Shown: positions 30,401 through 38,485, counted from the first letter of the stretch. The stretch: 64,000 nucleotides of DNA from Asticcacaulis sp. AC402 (GCF_000495835.1 NZ_AWGC01000014.1:186001-250000); one strand, 5' to 3'. The notes: generated by a model from the sequence alone, not told the origin. Translations and numbers: made by a program.

Positions 30401-30570
30401 AGGGATTCGGCCTCGGCGCGAACGACAGCGCGGGTCTCGTCATCCAGCGGATTGTCACGAAGCAAGCGGGCGCAGATACCGGCATCGGACAGATATTTGT
30501 GGTCGTCAAGGCTGTCCCAGTCGAAGACCTGAACGGGGTCCGAAGTGCGCGCGGGGCTGGCGTCGGGCAT
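27442..30570 (-). CDS. putA: Bifunctional proline dehydrogenase / glutamate-semialdehyde dehydrogenase PutA
   Basis: A 1042-aa enzyme that oxidises proline to glutamate. The N-terminal half has the FAD-binding PRODH barrel (VKLSALYSRYE, RLVKGAYWDTEIKRAQ, ATHNAHSLAAV, QRLHGMGEQLY). The C-terminal half is an aldehyde dehydrogenase with Asn in ISPWNFPLAIF, Glu in FIAETGGLNGM and Cys in GSAGQRCSALRLL. The start at 30570 (MPDASPA) has AAGGAG upstream. The ribbon-helix-helix DNA-binding domain of enterobacterial PutA is absent, so this is the two-function class and does not repress its own gene. It forms an operon with the phosphatase gene. Confidence 0.97.
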   Translation of the reverse strand: MPDASPARTSDPVQVFDWDSLDDHKYLSDAGICARLLRDNPLDDETRAVVRAEAESLVRATRKAAQRQGVVESFLKEFSLGTREGLALMCLAEALLRVPDEATRDQLIAEKISAADWASHLGHSDNWFVNASTWGLMLTGKIIDVEDKAKTDLGGYLAGLTQRMGEPVIRAAVAQAIRIMGEQFVLGRTIEDALKRSKKDGYLCSFDMLGEGARTEHDAVRYAQAYADAITALSKVARGGPEADHGISVKLSALYSRYEAVKDADVLTHLYPRVKALAIQAAKADINFTLDAEETDRLALSLKILDRLSHEAELGDWTGLGLAVQAYQKRCPEVISALRELAKSSGRRLMVRLVKGAYWDTEIKRAQVYGREDYPVHTTKAATDLSYLVCARALIDAAPYIYSQFATHNAHSLAAVRRMANARGVKVEFQRLHGMGEQLYAEALDQFEPFPLRAYAPVGGHEDLLPYLVRRLLENGANSSFVNALLDERIRPADVISDPVVKVMAHPARHARLPLPRDMYGDRLNSHGPDISVAAIRQRLTAAVAALDNDPKDANALIGGKPHSTYAAHIYAPADRTRIVGEAHDADPTMIAEAFDRAAAAQPAWNALGGDGRARVLEAMADALEDRHDKLCAVLVREAGKTWGDAISEVREAADFCRYYAKLAREQFCGPKILTGPVGERNSHELHGRGVFVCISPWNFPLAIFTGQIAAALAAGNAVLAKPAEQTPLIAQKAVKLFYGAGLKPDLLALLPGGGASVGAALAAHPGIAGVAFTGGTDTARMINKTLADKEGPIVPFIAETGGLNGMFVDTTALREQVVDDVIASAFGSAGQRCSALRLLFLPSELADDYIATLKGAMDQLRLGDPAHFDVDVGPVIDADAQDMLQRHLDTLTARGQVLHRSPMPADLNGYFFAPTLAEISGPQELEREVFGPILHIVRYDSQNPEAMTEALKASGYGLTLGVHSRLEAFAERIMQAVPVGNVYVNRTVIGAVVGVQPFGGEGLSGTGPKAGGPLSLTRFASERAVSVNITAQGGDPALLNL

Positions 30571-30682
30571 GGGGCGTGGCTCCTTGAATGGGCTGTTTGT
30601 TACGCCAGATACTATTGTGAAGCGGCAAAGAAAAGAGGCATTCCGCGACGCGCAGGATGTGCATGCCCGCGCGCGGTTGTCA

Positions 30683-31849
30683 CTATGGTTCGCGGCTTTG
30701 TGATAGAGCTCGGACAGCGGTGACCGCGGTGCTGAAACAGGCCTGGAGCAGATAACCGCCCGTCGGCGCTTCCCAGTCCAGCATTTCGCCGATCGCATAA
30801 ACGCCAGGCAAGGCCTTCAGTTCGAAGCTGTCGGTGACCGCGTCGAGTGCGATGCCGCCGGCGCTGGAAATGGCCCGGTCCAGGCCCTGGACGGCCGTCA
30901 ACCGCACCGTCACCGCTTTGACGTCCGCTGCGTCTGTTTCGTGCATCAGCGCGATCGCCGCCGGTGTCAGGCCCAGGGCCTTGCGAAGGCGGTTGCTGAG
31001 GCTGTCCTTGGGCGAGGCGCGGCCCAGTTTCGAGATCACCTGCCCCTGGGTCAGATCCGGGCGCAGGTCGAGGCTGAGATCGGCATGACCATCACGGGCA
31101 ATCGCATCACGCAAAGCGGCGCTGAGGGCATAGATGGCGCCCCCTTCAACGCCGCCTCGGGTCAGCATGACCTCACCGCGCACCGTCTTGCCGCCAAAGG
31201 TCAGGGCGATGGTTTTCAACGGCGTGCCAGCATGGCGCCCGGTAAACACCGCGCTCCACGCCACAGTAAAACCAACGTTGGACGGTTGAAATGGCTTAAC
31301 CGGCACACCGCAACCTTCTAGAATAGCCTTCCAGCCGCCGTCTCCGCCCAGACGCGGCCAACTGGCGCCGCCCAGGGCTAGCATTGTGGCGTCGGCTCTG
31401 ATTCGCAAAAGCTTTCCGTCCTGTTGGAACAACAGTTGACCTTCGTCCCAGCCGAGCCAGTCGTGACGCTGATGGAGGGTGACGCCCTGGCTTTCCAGTC
31501 GTTTCAACCACGCGCGCAGCAGGGGCGAGGCCTTCATGGCCTTGGGAAACACCCGTCCGCTGGAGCCTACAAAGGTCTCGGCGCCCATGCCATCGGCCCA
31601 GGCGCGCAGATCGGCCGGGGTGAACGCTTCCAGGCTGGTGCGCAAACGCGCGGCGGCCTTGCCGTAGCGCGACACGAACCGTTCGAACGGCTCCGAATGC
31701 GTCAGGTTCAGTCCGCCGCGTCCGGCCATAAGAAACTTGCGCGCCGGCGAAGGCATGCGGTCATACACGGCAACGTTAAGACCTGCGGCGCTCAACACTT
31801 CGGCGCACATCAAACCGGCCGGACCGGCGCCAATGACAACAACCTGCAT
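30683..31849 (-). CDS. TIGR03862-type FAD-dependent flavoprotein (HI0933/BaiN-like)
   Basis: A 388-aa protein with an N-terminal FAD-binding dinucleotide fold (VVVIGAGPAGLMCAEVLSAAG) and the family motif RKFLMAGRGGLNLTHSE. A C-terminal FAD-contacting block reads AIGEMLDWEAPTGGYLLQACFSTA. Such proteins are predicted NAD(P)/FAD oxidoreductases of undefined substrate. The ATG at 31849 has AAGGCGAG upstream. Head-to-head with the DUF6445 gene at 31895 (45 bases apart), so the two share a short divergent promoter region. Confidence 0.9.
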   Translation of the reverse strand: MQVVVIGAGPAGLMCAEVLSAAGLNVAVYDRMPSPARKFLMAGRGGLNLTHSEPFERFVSRYGKAAARLRTSLEAFTPADLRAWADGMGAETFVGSSGRVFPKAMKASPLLRAWLKRLESQGVTLHQRHDWLGWDEGQLLFQQDGKLLRIRADATMLALGGASWPRLGGDGGWKAILEGCGVPVKPFQPSNVGFTVAWSAVFTGRHAGTPLKTIALTFGGKTVRGEVMLTRGGVEGGAIYALSAALRDAIARDGHADLSLDLRPDLTQGQVISKLGRASPKDSLSNRLRKALGLTPAAIALMHETDAADVKAVTVRLTAVQGLDRAISSAGGIALDAVTDSFELKALPGVYAIGEMLDWEAPTGGYLLQACFSTAVTAVRALSQSREP

Positions 31850-31894
31850 GAACTCGCCTTAACCTCGTTCGCATTCTGTGCAAAGCTATGAACC

Positions 31895-32584
31895 ATGGAT
31901 ATCGAGGTTCACGAAATCGGCCACGGCAAGAACCGGGTTGTGGTCATAGACAACTTTTTGCCCGACGCCCACCATGCTGTCGATGCCGCCGCGGCGCTGG
32001 CGCCATTCCCGGCCGAGAGCGGTACGGCCTATCCTGGCCTGCGCCGCGTGGTCACTGAGGCGGATGGCGCCGCCGACGCCTATATGGTCGCCGTGCTGGA
32101 GCAAGCGTCACCTTTTATCGGTGGAGTGTTCGATGCCGAGTCGTTCGAGCTGGTGGAGGCAAGCTTCTCACTGGTGACACGGCAACGCGACGACCTGGCC
32201 GCGACCCAGCGTGTGCCACACTTCGATTCGCCCGATCCCGGCCTTCTGGCTGTGCTGCACTATCTCAACGATATTCCCGGCACCGGCACCTGTTTCTACC
32301 GTCACCGCGCCACCGGAATCGAGCGCGTTACTCCTGACGCCCTGCCAGTGCTGAGTGCTGCCGCGGCGCAGGAACTCGCGCAATTCGGCCAGCCTAAACC
32401 CGGATTCATCGGTGATTCGGACGAACGCTATGAGAAGATCCTGCACGTCGATGGGCGCTTTAACCGCCTGCTGATCTATCAGGGATCGCTGTTGCATTCG
32501 GGCTTTATCCCCGACAATTTCACCTTCAGCAGCGAGCCGCGGACCGGACGGCTGACCGGTAATCTCTTTGTTCGCATCACCTGA
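31895..32584 (+). CDS. DUF6445-like protein, probable 2-oxoglutarate/Fe(II) oxygenase fold
   Basis: A 229-aa cytoplasmic protein. It contains HFDSPDPGLLAVLHYL (HxD-like), GTCFYRHRATGIERV, and LLHSGFIPDNF followed by RTGRLTGNLFVRI. This spacing of HxD, a distal His and an Arg fits a double-stranded beta-helix Fe(II)/2-oxoglutarate oxygenase. I recall the same pattern as DUF6445, a family that often travels with tryptophan-halogenase-like genes in Caulobacterales; one such gene lies at 53064 in this window. The reaction is unknown. Start at ATG 31895 (MDIEVHEIG). Confidence 0.65.
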   Translation: MDIEVHEIGHGKNRVVVIDNFLPDAHHAVDAAAALAPFPAESGTAYPGLRRVVTEADGAADAYMVAVLEQASPFIGGVFDAESFELVEASFSLVTRQRDDLAATQRVPHFDSPDPGLLAVLHYLNDIPGTGTCFYRHRATGIERVTPDALPVLSAAAAQELAQFGQPKPGFIGDSDERYEKILHVDGRFNRLLIYQGSLLHSGFIPDNFTFSSEPRTGRLTGNLFVRIT

Positions 32585-32683
32585 TCAACGCCTGTGTTTT
32601 TTACGAAAATTGGCTGGTACTGCGTACAACATCCTTACGTCGTATAGGGGATGATAAGGTGTGTTCACGAAAGGACCACTCTT

Positions 32684-32818
32684 ATGAAACGTTTCCTGTT
32701 GATTTCCTGTTGCGTTCTTTTCCCGATGTCGCTGACGCTGGCCGCCTGCAATACTGTCGAAGGTGCAGGTAAGGACGTGGAAGCCGTGGGCGAATCCGTT
32801 CAGGACGCCGCCAACTAG
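32684..32818 (+). CDS. Entericidin-family lipoprotein, copy 1
   Basis: A 44-aa lipoprotein too short for most gene callers. It begins MKRFLLISCC and has a lipobox around LTLAAC, with the mature part starting CNTVEGAGKDVEAVG. The small Gly/Lys/Asp helix is typical of entericidin A/B toxin-antidote lipoproteins. AAGGA lies upstream of the ATG. An intrinsic terminator follows and a second copy begins 131 bases on. Confidence 0.88.
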   Translation: MKRFLLISCCVLFPMSLTLAACNTVEGAGKDVEAVGESVQDAAN

Positions 32819-32837
32819 GCTGAAAACGCCATCATGA

Positions 32838-32866
32838 GGCTGCGACGTCCCACGTCGCAGCCTTTT
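32838..32866 (+). terminator. Intrinsic terminator after entericidin copy 1
   Basis: A perfect 11-bp stem (GGCTGCGACGT / ACGTCGCAGCC) with a CCC loop, followed by TTTT. It separates the two entericidin genes, so each is probably transcribed from its own promoter. Confidence 0.88.
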
Positions 32867-32949
32867 GCGTATTGTAAGCTCATCTCGCCAAAAAATGCCA
32901 TATTCCGGACTCATACCGGACCACGACGACTGAATCTGAGGAGTCTGCC

Positions 32950-33078
32950 ATGAAGCGTTTTGTCATAATCTCGATGCTGGCCCTGCTGCCGCTGTTGACC
33001 ACTGCCTGCAACACCATCCAGGGCATTGGCGAAGACGTCACCGCCGTCGGCAAGGGCCTGGAAGACGCCGTCAATTAA
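32950..33078 (+). CDS. Entericidin-family lipoprotein, copy 2
   Basis: A 42-aa lipoprotein (MKRFVIISML start, lipobox LLTTAC, mature CNTIQGIGEDVTAVG) closely matching copy 1. GAGGAG lies upstream of the ATG at 32950. The two entericidins are tandem duplicates, as are the DUF1287 genes that follow. Entericidin pairs act as stationary-phase toxin and antidote in E. coli. Which copy plays which role here cannot be told from sequence. Confidence 0.88.
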   Translation: MKRFVIISMLALLPLLTTACNTIQGIGEDVTAVGKGLEDAVN

Positions 33079-33081
33079 TCC

Positions 33082-33678
33082 ATGAACCGGGGTCGTCGCG
33101 CCGTACTCGTGGCTTTACCGGGTGTGCTTGCGGGGTGCACGCACGCCACCGTTCCGACCCAGGGCCGGGCCAAAACCCTCGTAGACGCCGCGCGCGACCA
33201 GATCCGTAAAACTGTCAGCTACGACAGCGCCTATACGAAGATCAGCTACCCCATGGGTGACGTGCCGCTGGAACGCGGCGTCTGCACCGACGTCGTCATC
33301 CGCGCCTACCGCAAGCTGGGCCTGGACCTGCAAAAGCTGGTCCACGACGACATGGCTGCCAATTTCGAGCTGTATCCGAAACGGTGGGAGCTGACAGCGC
33401 CCGACCCGAATATCGATCATCGCCGGGTGCCCAACCTGATGGTCTTTTTTTCGCGCTTTGCCGCGTCTTTGCCGGTGACCAAAGATCCAGCCGACTACCA
33501 GCCCGGCGACATCATCACCAACCTGCCTTACGGCCGCACCCATATTGCCGTCGTTGGCGACCGAAAATCCTGGCGGTCGGGCCGGCTGATGGTGATCCAG
33601 AATGGAGGTCTGGGTGCACGCGAAGACGACGAACTGTTCGCCTATCCACTCACTGGCCACTACCGATACAGCCTTTGA
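33082..33678 (+). CDS. DUF1287 lipoprotein, copy 1
   Basis: A 198-aa protein with a lipobox (PGVLAGC), so it is probably anchored in the membrane and faces the periplasm. The DUF1287 core has YPMGDVPLERGVCTDVVIRAYR, NIDHRRVPNLMVFF and YQPGDIITN, with HIAVVGDRK near the end. The conserved Cys in GVCTDV and the later His resemble an NlpC/P60-like Cys-His pair (inference). It starts three bases after entericidin 2. Its stop codon lies inside the left arm of a 121-bp inverted repeat that separates it from copy 2. Confidence 0.88.
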   Translation: MNRGRRAVLVALPGVLAGCTHATVPTQGRAKTLVDAARDQIRKTVSYDSAYTKISYPMGDVPLERGVCTDVVIRAYRKLGLDLQKLVHDDMAANFELYPKRWELTAPDPNIDHRRVPNLMVFFSRFAASLPVTKDPADYQPGDIITNLPYGRTHIAVVGDRKSWRSGRLMVIQNGGLGAREDDELFAYPLTGHYRYSL

Positions 33679-33797
33679 AAATCATTGAGGCTGGTCTGCA
33701 AAAGGCCGGTTTCTGCGCTTCCGGTGCTCACGTACTTAAGTACGCTCCGCTCCGGTTCTCGAAACCAGCCCTTTTCGACTCAGCCTGAATGATTTTC
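33677..33797. repeat. 121-bp imperfect inverted repeat between DUF1287 paralogues
   Basis: The outer arms 33677-33693 and 33781-33797 are 17 bases each and match with one mismatch. Inner parts also pair (AAAAGG..GGTTTC with GAAACC..CCCTTTT), and the centre is the perfect palindrome GTACTTAAGTAC at 33732-33743. Nearly the whole unit can fold into one long hairpin or cruciform. It may act as a terminator/attenuator or be a mobile palindromic repeat. Confidence 0.8.
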
Positions 33798-33861
33798 TGG
33801 TTGGTCTATATGCGGTCGCAATTGCGTTTTACGTCTTGATCCCGTGACAGGGGAATCGGTG

Positions 33862-34431
33862 ATGGACCGACGTGCTTTAATTTTTGCCTTGCCGGTTCTG
33901 GCTGCCTTTCCAGCCCGGGCCGATACGCCGGCGCAGAAGCTGGTCGCTGCCGTACGCGAACAGACCCGCCACCGCGTCACCTATGACGGCGCCTATACCC
34001 GCATTCCCTATCCGATGGGCGATGTCGCCGCCGACCGCGGCGTCTGCACCGACGTCGTCATCCGCGGCTACCGAACCGCACTTGGCATCGACCTGCAGCA
34101 GAAGGTCCACGAGGATATGAAGGCCCATTTCGCCCTCTATCCCAAGGCCTGGGGCCTGAAGCGCGCCGACAGAAATATCGACCACCGCCGCGTACCCAAT
34201 CTGCGCGTCTTCTTCAAACGCTTCGGCATAGCCCGGCCGGTCAGCCGGCAGGTATCGGACTATGCCGCCGGCGATCTGGTGACCTACAACCTGCCAGGTA
34301 ACCTGCCGCACATCGCCGTCGTCACCGACCCGGAGCGGCAACGGGTCGTGCACAATATCGGCGCCGGGCCAAAGGAGGAGGCCGTCCTCTTCGACTACGA
34401 TGTCACGGGGCATTACCGCTATGGGCTTTAA
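33862..34431 (+). CDS. DUF1287 protein, copy 2 (exported)
   Basis: A 189-aa paralogue of copy 1 with an ordinary signal peptide (ALIFALPVLAAFPARA, cleavage before DTPAQK) in place of a lipobox. The DUF1287 core is the same: YPMGDVAADRGVCTDVVIRGYR, NIDHRRVPNLRVFF, YAAGDLVTYNL and HIAVVTDPE, ending in TGHYRYGL, which matches the TGHYRYSL of copy 1. I chose ATG 33862; GTG 33844 is in frame but lacks a better ribosome-binding site. Its last 11 bases overlap the start of the next gene. Confidence 0.88.
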   Translation: MDRRALIFALPVLAAFPARADTPAQKLVAAVREQTRHRVTYDGAYTRIPYPMGDVAADRGVCTDVVIRGYRTALGIDLQQKVHEDMKAHFALYPKAWGLKRADRNIDHRRVPNLRVFFKRFGIARPVSRQVSDYAAGDLVTYNLPGNLPHIAVVTDPERQRVVHNIGAGPKEEAVLFDYDVTGHYRYGL

Positions 34432-34990
34432 GCGCGTCCTGGTCTGGCTGGTCGAAAAACTGTTTGAACTGCACCTGGCGGTGGCGGCCGTGCTGATCGT
34501 CAAGGTCTTCCTGCCGTTGTCGGACGATGCCTATGTCAGCCTCAATGCCTTCGCCGGCGGGATTGAGGACACCTATCGTGGCACCGTCGAAGACGCCGCC
34601 TATGTCACCACCAACTTCCTTGAAGGGTCCTACACTGCCTATGCCGTCCAGACCTATCTGGCGTCAGTCTATGTCGTTGCGGTCTACGGCTATCTGTCGA
34701 GCCTCTATATCTTCGCCTCGCTGTTGGCCTGCCTCCTGGGTGACCGGCACTATGTGCGCAACGCCCTGGCGGCCTACGGTTTCGGCGCCGTCATCTTCCT
34801 GGTCCGCTTCGTACACGCCTACGATCTCGACATGTTGCGCCTCGCGGTTGCCATGCTGGTGCTGGGCCTGGGCGTGGTGTTATGGACCGCGGCCATGGGC
34901 GAGGGCCTGTCACGCCGGATCGGCGGCAAACTCACACCGGCCGTGTCACGGTCACCGGCCGGCCGCGTACGCCTCGATCTCGGCACGTAG
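34421..34990 (+). CDS. Hypothetical membrane protein, 189 aa
   Basis: Starts ATGGGCTTTAA inside the DUF1287 stop, so it is coupled to it. About four hydrophobic helices are visible ([67 protein letters not shown]). The loop after the first helix is acidic and Thr/Tyr-rich, likely periplasmic. The 3' end overlaps the end of the deaminase gene by 39 bases tail to tail. No family recognised. Co-translation with DUF1287 suggests an envelope role. Confidence 0.75.
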   Translation: MGFKRVLVWLVEKLFELHLAVAAVLIVKVFLPLSDDAYVSLNAFAGGIEDTYRGTVEDAAYVTTNFLEGSYTAYAVQTYLASVYVVAVYGYLSSLYIFASLLACLLGDRHYVRNALAAYGFGAVIFLVRFVHAYDLDMLRLAVAMLVLGLGVVLWTAAMGEGLSRRIGGKLTPAVSRSPAGRVRLDLGT

Positions 34991-35980
34991 CTGCGCCTTG
35001 CGGTCGAAATCGATGAAGGCCCCGTCGATGCTGTTCAGCGCCAGGGTGACGCAGTCCTTCTTGCCGATCAGGCCGCGCCCAGTCAGGGCCTTGAAGTTGT
35101 CATTGACGTAGCCACCGAAATAGGCCGGATCGTCGGAATTGATCGTCGCCTTCAGCCCCTGTTTCAGCATGGCCGGAATGGGATGAAAATCCAGATCGGG
35201 CACGACGCACAGCTTGTGGTTCGACAGCGGGCATACAGTCAGGGTCAGGCCTTCGTCAATGATGCGGGCGACCAGCAGCGGGTCTTCAAGCGCCCGGTTG
35301 CCGTGATCGATCCGGTCGATTTCCAGGACATCGAGCGCTTCATAAACATAGTCTGGTGGGCCTTCTTCACCGGCATGGCAGCACAGCATCAGGCCCATGT
35401 CGCGCGCCTTGGCGAACACACCGGCGAACTTCGACGGAGGATGGCCGAGTTCGGATGAATCGAGCCCAACCGCGACCAGGCGGTCGAGATAGGGCTGCGC
35501 CATCGCCAGGCTGTCGAAGGCGGCGTCTTCGCTGAGGTGGCGCAGGAAACTGTGAATCAGCGACACGGACAGGTTCAGGGTTTTGGCATCCTGTATGGCG
35601 CGCCACAGGCCGTCGATGACGACGGCATAGGGGATGCCGCGGTCGGTATGGGTTTGCGGATCGAAGAAGATCTCGGCATGGCGGACATTGTCGGCGGCGG
35701 CGCGGCGGAAATAGGCCATGGCCAGGTCGTAGAAGTCGTCCTCGGTCTGCAGGACATTGGCGCCCTGGTAATAGATGTCGAGAAAGTCCTGGAGATTGGA
35801 AAAGTCGTAGGCGGCGCGCACGGCTTCGACATCGGCGAAGGGCAGGGCGATATGGTTGCGCCGGGCCAGGGCGAACATCAATTCAGGTTCCAGCGAGCCT
35901 TCGATGTGCAGGTGCAGTTCCGCCTTGGGCAGGCCATCGACAAAGGTAGCGAGGGCGGCGACGGCGTAGGTATCGGGCAT
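34952..35980 (-). CDS. Adenosine/adenine deaminase family protein
   Basis: A 342-aa amidohydrolase. Metal and catalytic motifs are in order: [41 protein letters not shown] and [11 protein letters not shown]. The reaction is hydrolytic deamination of adenosine or adenine. The phrase [14 protein letters not shown] is the pattern I associate with the adenine-deaminase subgroup, so adenine is the likelier substrate (inference). Start taken at ATG 35980 (MPDTYAV) with CAGGAA upstream, rather than the earlier ATG at 36007. Confidence 0.9.
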   Translation of the reverse strand: MPDTYAVAALATFVDGLPKAELHLHIEGSLEPELMFALARRNHIALPFADVEAVRAAYDFSNLQDFLDIYYQGANVLQTEDDFYDLAMAYFRRAAADNVRHAEIFFDPQTHTDRGIPYAVVIDGLWRAIQDAKTLNLSVSLIHSFLRHLSEDAAFDSLAMAQPYLDRLVAVGLDSSELGHPPSKFAGVFAKARDMGLMLCCHAGEEGPPDYVYEALDVLEIDRIDHGNRALEDPLLVARIIDEGLTLTVCPLSNHKLCVVPDLDFHPIPAMLKQGLKATINSDDPAYFGGYVNDNFKALTGRGLIGKKDCVTLALNSIDGAFIDFDRKAQLRAEIEAYAAGR

Positions 35981-36057
35981 GGCGGGAAGTTCCTGTTGCA
36001 CTGTCACATGTCACGGCAAAACAAGGCGAAAGGCAAGGGGCTTATGGTCTTGTTACC

Positions 36058-36218
36058 AAGCCTCACAAAGAATGACGCCTGGTATCTGCATTTTTTCAGC
36101 TCAAGTGCCGCCGCACGGGCGGCCCCGATGGCGCCTCGCAAAAGCTCGGGAGCCCCAGAGACGTACGCAGTCGCGCTTGCCAACCCGCAACGCGTCAAGG
36201 TTATCGCGGACTGGCTCT
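36058..36218. repeat. Diverged copy of the small inverted-repeat element
   Basis: Starts AAGCCTCACAAAGAATGACG and matches the element at 52814-52958 along most of its length, including GCATTTTTTCAGCTCAAG, CTCGCAAAAGCTCGGG and CAGTCGCGCTTGCCAACCCGC. It is ~16 bases longer inside, and its right end (near GGACTGGCTC) has drifted from GGGTTGGTAT. It lies between the deaminase and an MFS pseudogene. Confidence 0.75.
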
Positions 36219-36236
36219 GCTGCGAGCCACTCGATG

Positions 36237-36560
36237 CTATATCCGCTTCTCCATATCTTCCGGTTCTACCCCTTTGGTCACCGGGAAGGACTTTGCCACG
36301 ACGATCAACTGCACCAGCGTGCAGGCGGCAAAAAACAAACGGCAGGGCCCTGGTCTGGGCGGCGACCATGGAAACACCGGCGCGATCACCGCATTGGCGA
36401 CCCAGTGAGTTGCCGAACCCAGTCTCTGGCCGGTGGCGCGGACCGGGCTTGGGAAGATTTCGCTCATCTAGACCCAGATGACCGCGCCCTGGCTGAAAGC
36501 TCATGACTCAATGAACAGGATCAGTGGCGGCAGCAGCCTCGCCTGGCCGTGGTCCCCTCC
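36237..36560 (-). pseudogene. Sugar MFS transporter remnant
   Basis: Reading the minus strand gives FIES, stop, AFSQGAVIWV, stop, MSEIFPSPVRATGQRLGSATHW and, at the end, EPEDMEKRI. These are the last two or three helices and the C-terminal tail of an MFS sugar porter (XylE/GalP type). Two in-frame nonsense codons are visible, one replacing the usual Tyr of WVYMSEIF. Between 36330 and 36370 the sense frame is briefly shifted (MVAAQTRALPFVF in the other frame), indicating two compensating indels. The N-terminal ten helices are gone. Confidence 0.8.
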
Positions 36561-36709
36561 CATGATCACGGTCGCACCCGACAGGGCGGCGGTCACCCCG
36601 GCAGCGCCGTACCCAGGCGTTCGATTCGGCCAAGGCGATGTTGCGGGATTTGCTGGCATAATCCATCGTCCGGCCCTAAGCTCGCGCCGTTGAGTCACCG
36701 GGACCGGCC

Positions 36710-38485
36710 ATGGCGCTTGAAACCGAACTAGACCTGGGCAAAGCTGTCAGCCGACCCATGATGCGCGGTGCGGCCCGCCTCCGCAGGCTGCTGCAAACCT
36801 CCGACCTGATGTTCATCGTCCTGGCCGCTGGAGTCGGGCTGCTGGCCGGAGTCATGTCGGCAGCGCTGGCGCACGTCGCCCACGCCATTCAGGTTTTGCT
36901 TTACGGTTTCTCGCCCGATATGCGACTGAGCGGCCAACTTGAGCTCGACTGGTGGCATCTGCTGGCCCTGCCAGCCGGTGGGCTGGTTCTGGGCGCCGTC
37001 CGTTTTGCCTTCCCACGCCGGACCCGCGCGCCGATCGACGCCGTCGAAGCCAATGCCCTGCACGGCGGCCGCATCCCGGCCCGCGACACCCTGATTGTCT
37101 CGCTGCAAACCCTGATTTCCAATGGTTTCGGCGCTTCGGTCGGCCTGGAAGCCGCCTTCGCCCAAATGGGCGGTGGGGTGGCGTCGAAAATCGGCCAGTG
37201 GCTCGAACTCAAGCGTTCATACCTGCGCACTCTGGTCGGCGCCGGGGCCGGCGGGGCCATCGGTGCAGCGTTCGGAGCGCCGTTAGCCGGCGCCTTTTAC
37301 GCTTTCGAGATCGTGCTGGGCGCCTATACCCCGGCGGCCCTGGCGCCCGTCGCGGCCGCCTCGCTGATGGCCGTCCTGGCCGCGACCCTGATGAACAATG
37401 AACCCTTTGTGATGGCCAGCACGATCGGCCGGGTGATCGAGATTCAGGGCTATCTGCTCTATGCCGTTCTGGGCCTCATCTGCGCCGGTCTGGGGATTCT
37501 GATCATGCGCCTGATCGCCCTCGCCGAGTCGATCGTGCGCAAGCTGCCGATCGGCGAGATCTGGCGTCCCCTGGCTGGCGGCATCCTCCTGATGCCGCTC
37601 GCCTTCATTGCCCCCCAAGTCCTGTCGTCGGGGCACGGCGCCATGCATCTCTATCTCGATCAGCAGCCCCTGATGACCACTCTGCTGGCGGTGTTCGCGT
37701 TGAAGGTCTGCGCCTCGGTGATTTCCCTGGCCTTCGGTTTTCGCGGCGGCCTGTTCTTTGCCTCCTTGTTCCTGGGCTCGCTGGTCGGCGCAGCCTTCGC
37801 ACAAGCCGTCAACTTCATTTATCCGGCAGCCATGCTCGACACCACCAACGCCGCATTGGTCGGCATGGGCGCCCTGGCCGTAGCCGTGGTGGGCGGGCCG
37901 ATGACCATGTCATTCATGGTGCTGGAAGTGACCCAGGATTTTGCCCTTACAGCCGCCGTGGTGACCGCTGCTCTGGTTAGCGCCGCCATCGTCCGCGACA
38001 AGTTCGGTTATTCGTTCTCAACGTGGCGGCTGCACCTGCGTGGCCATTCGATTCGCACCGCCCGCGATGTCGGCTGGGTCAGGGCCCTGACCGCCCAGAG
38101 CCTGATGCGGCGCAATCATACCACCCTGCGTGACGAGGAAAGTCTGGGCCGGATGCGCGAACAGGTCCCCCTGGGGTCGACGGCGCGCGTGCTTCTGATC
38201 GACCGCAACGGCGATTACCGTGGCATCCTGCCGACAGCCGACGCCTACCAGGACAAGCATGACCTTGCGACGCCGCTCAGCGCCTTGGCCAAACAGACCG
38301 AAGTCTATGTTCGGCCGGACATGGATATCGCCGCCATCCTGCGGATGTTCGAACATTTCGGTGTCGACGATTTGGCAGTGGTCAATGAAGACCATAAGCT
38401 CCTGGGCCTGCTGACCGAGCGCTATGTCAACCGGCGCTACGCCGAAGAACTGGAAAAGGCCCAGAGGGAGTTTTTCGGGGAATAA
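36710..38485 (+). CDS. ClC-family chloride channel/transporter with CBS domains
   Basis: A 591-aa membrane protein: ClC fold (~residues 30-440) followed by a CBS pair (~460-580, with DRNGDYRGILPTADAY and MDIAAILRMFEHFGVDDLAVVNED). The filter regions differ from classical ClC: the usual GREGP is GLEAA (SVGLEAAFAQMG) and the usual GxFxP is GGLFFASLF, while the Glu of the first motif is kept. This is a recognised proteobacterial subgroup, and ion selectivity cannot be inferred. CBS domains suggest nucleotide or pH control. Start ATG 36710. Confidence 0.9.
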   Translation: MALETELDLGKAVSRPMMRGAARLRRLLQTSDLMFIVLAAGVGLLAGVMSAALAHVAHAIQVLLYGFSPDMRLSGQLELDWWHLLALPAGGLVLGAVRFAFPRRTRAPIDAVEANALHGGRIPARDTLIVSLQTLISNGFGASVGLEAAFAQMGGGVASKIGQWLELKRSYLRTLVGAGAGGAIGAAFGAPLAGAFYAFEIVLGAYTPAALAPVAAASLMAVLAATLMNNEPFVMASTIGRVIEIQGYLLYAVLGLICAGLGILIMRLIALAESIVRKLPIGEIWRPLAGGILLMPLAFIAPQVLSSGHGAMHLYLDQQPLMTTLLAVFALKVCASVISLAFGFRGGLFFASLFLGSLVGAAFAQAVNFIYPAAMLDTTNAALVGMGALAVAVVGGPMTMSFMVLEVTQDFALTAAVVTAALVSAAIVRDKFGYSFSTWRLHLRGHSIRTARDVGWVRALTAQSLMRRNHTTLRDEESLGRMREQVPLGSTARVLLIDRNGDYRGILPTADAYQDKHDLATPLSALAKQTEVYVRPDMDIAAILRMFEHFGVDDLAVVNEDHKLLGLLTERYVNRRYAEELEKAQREFFGE

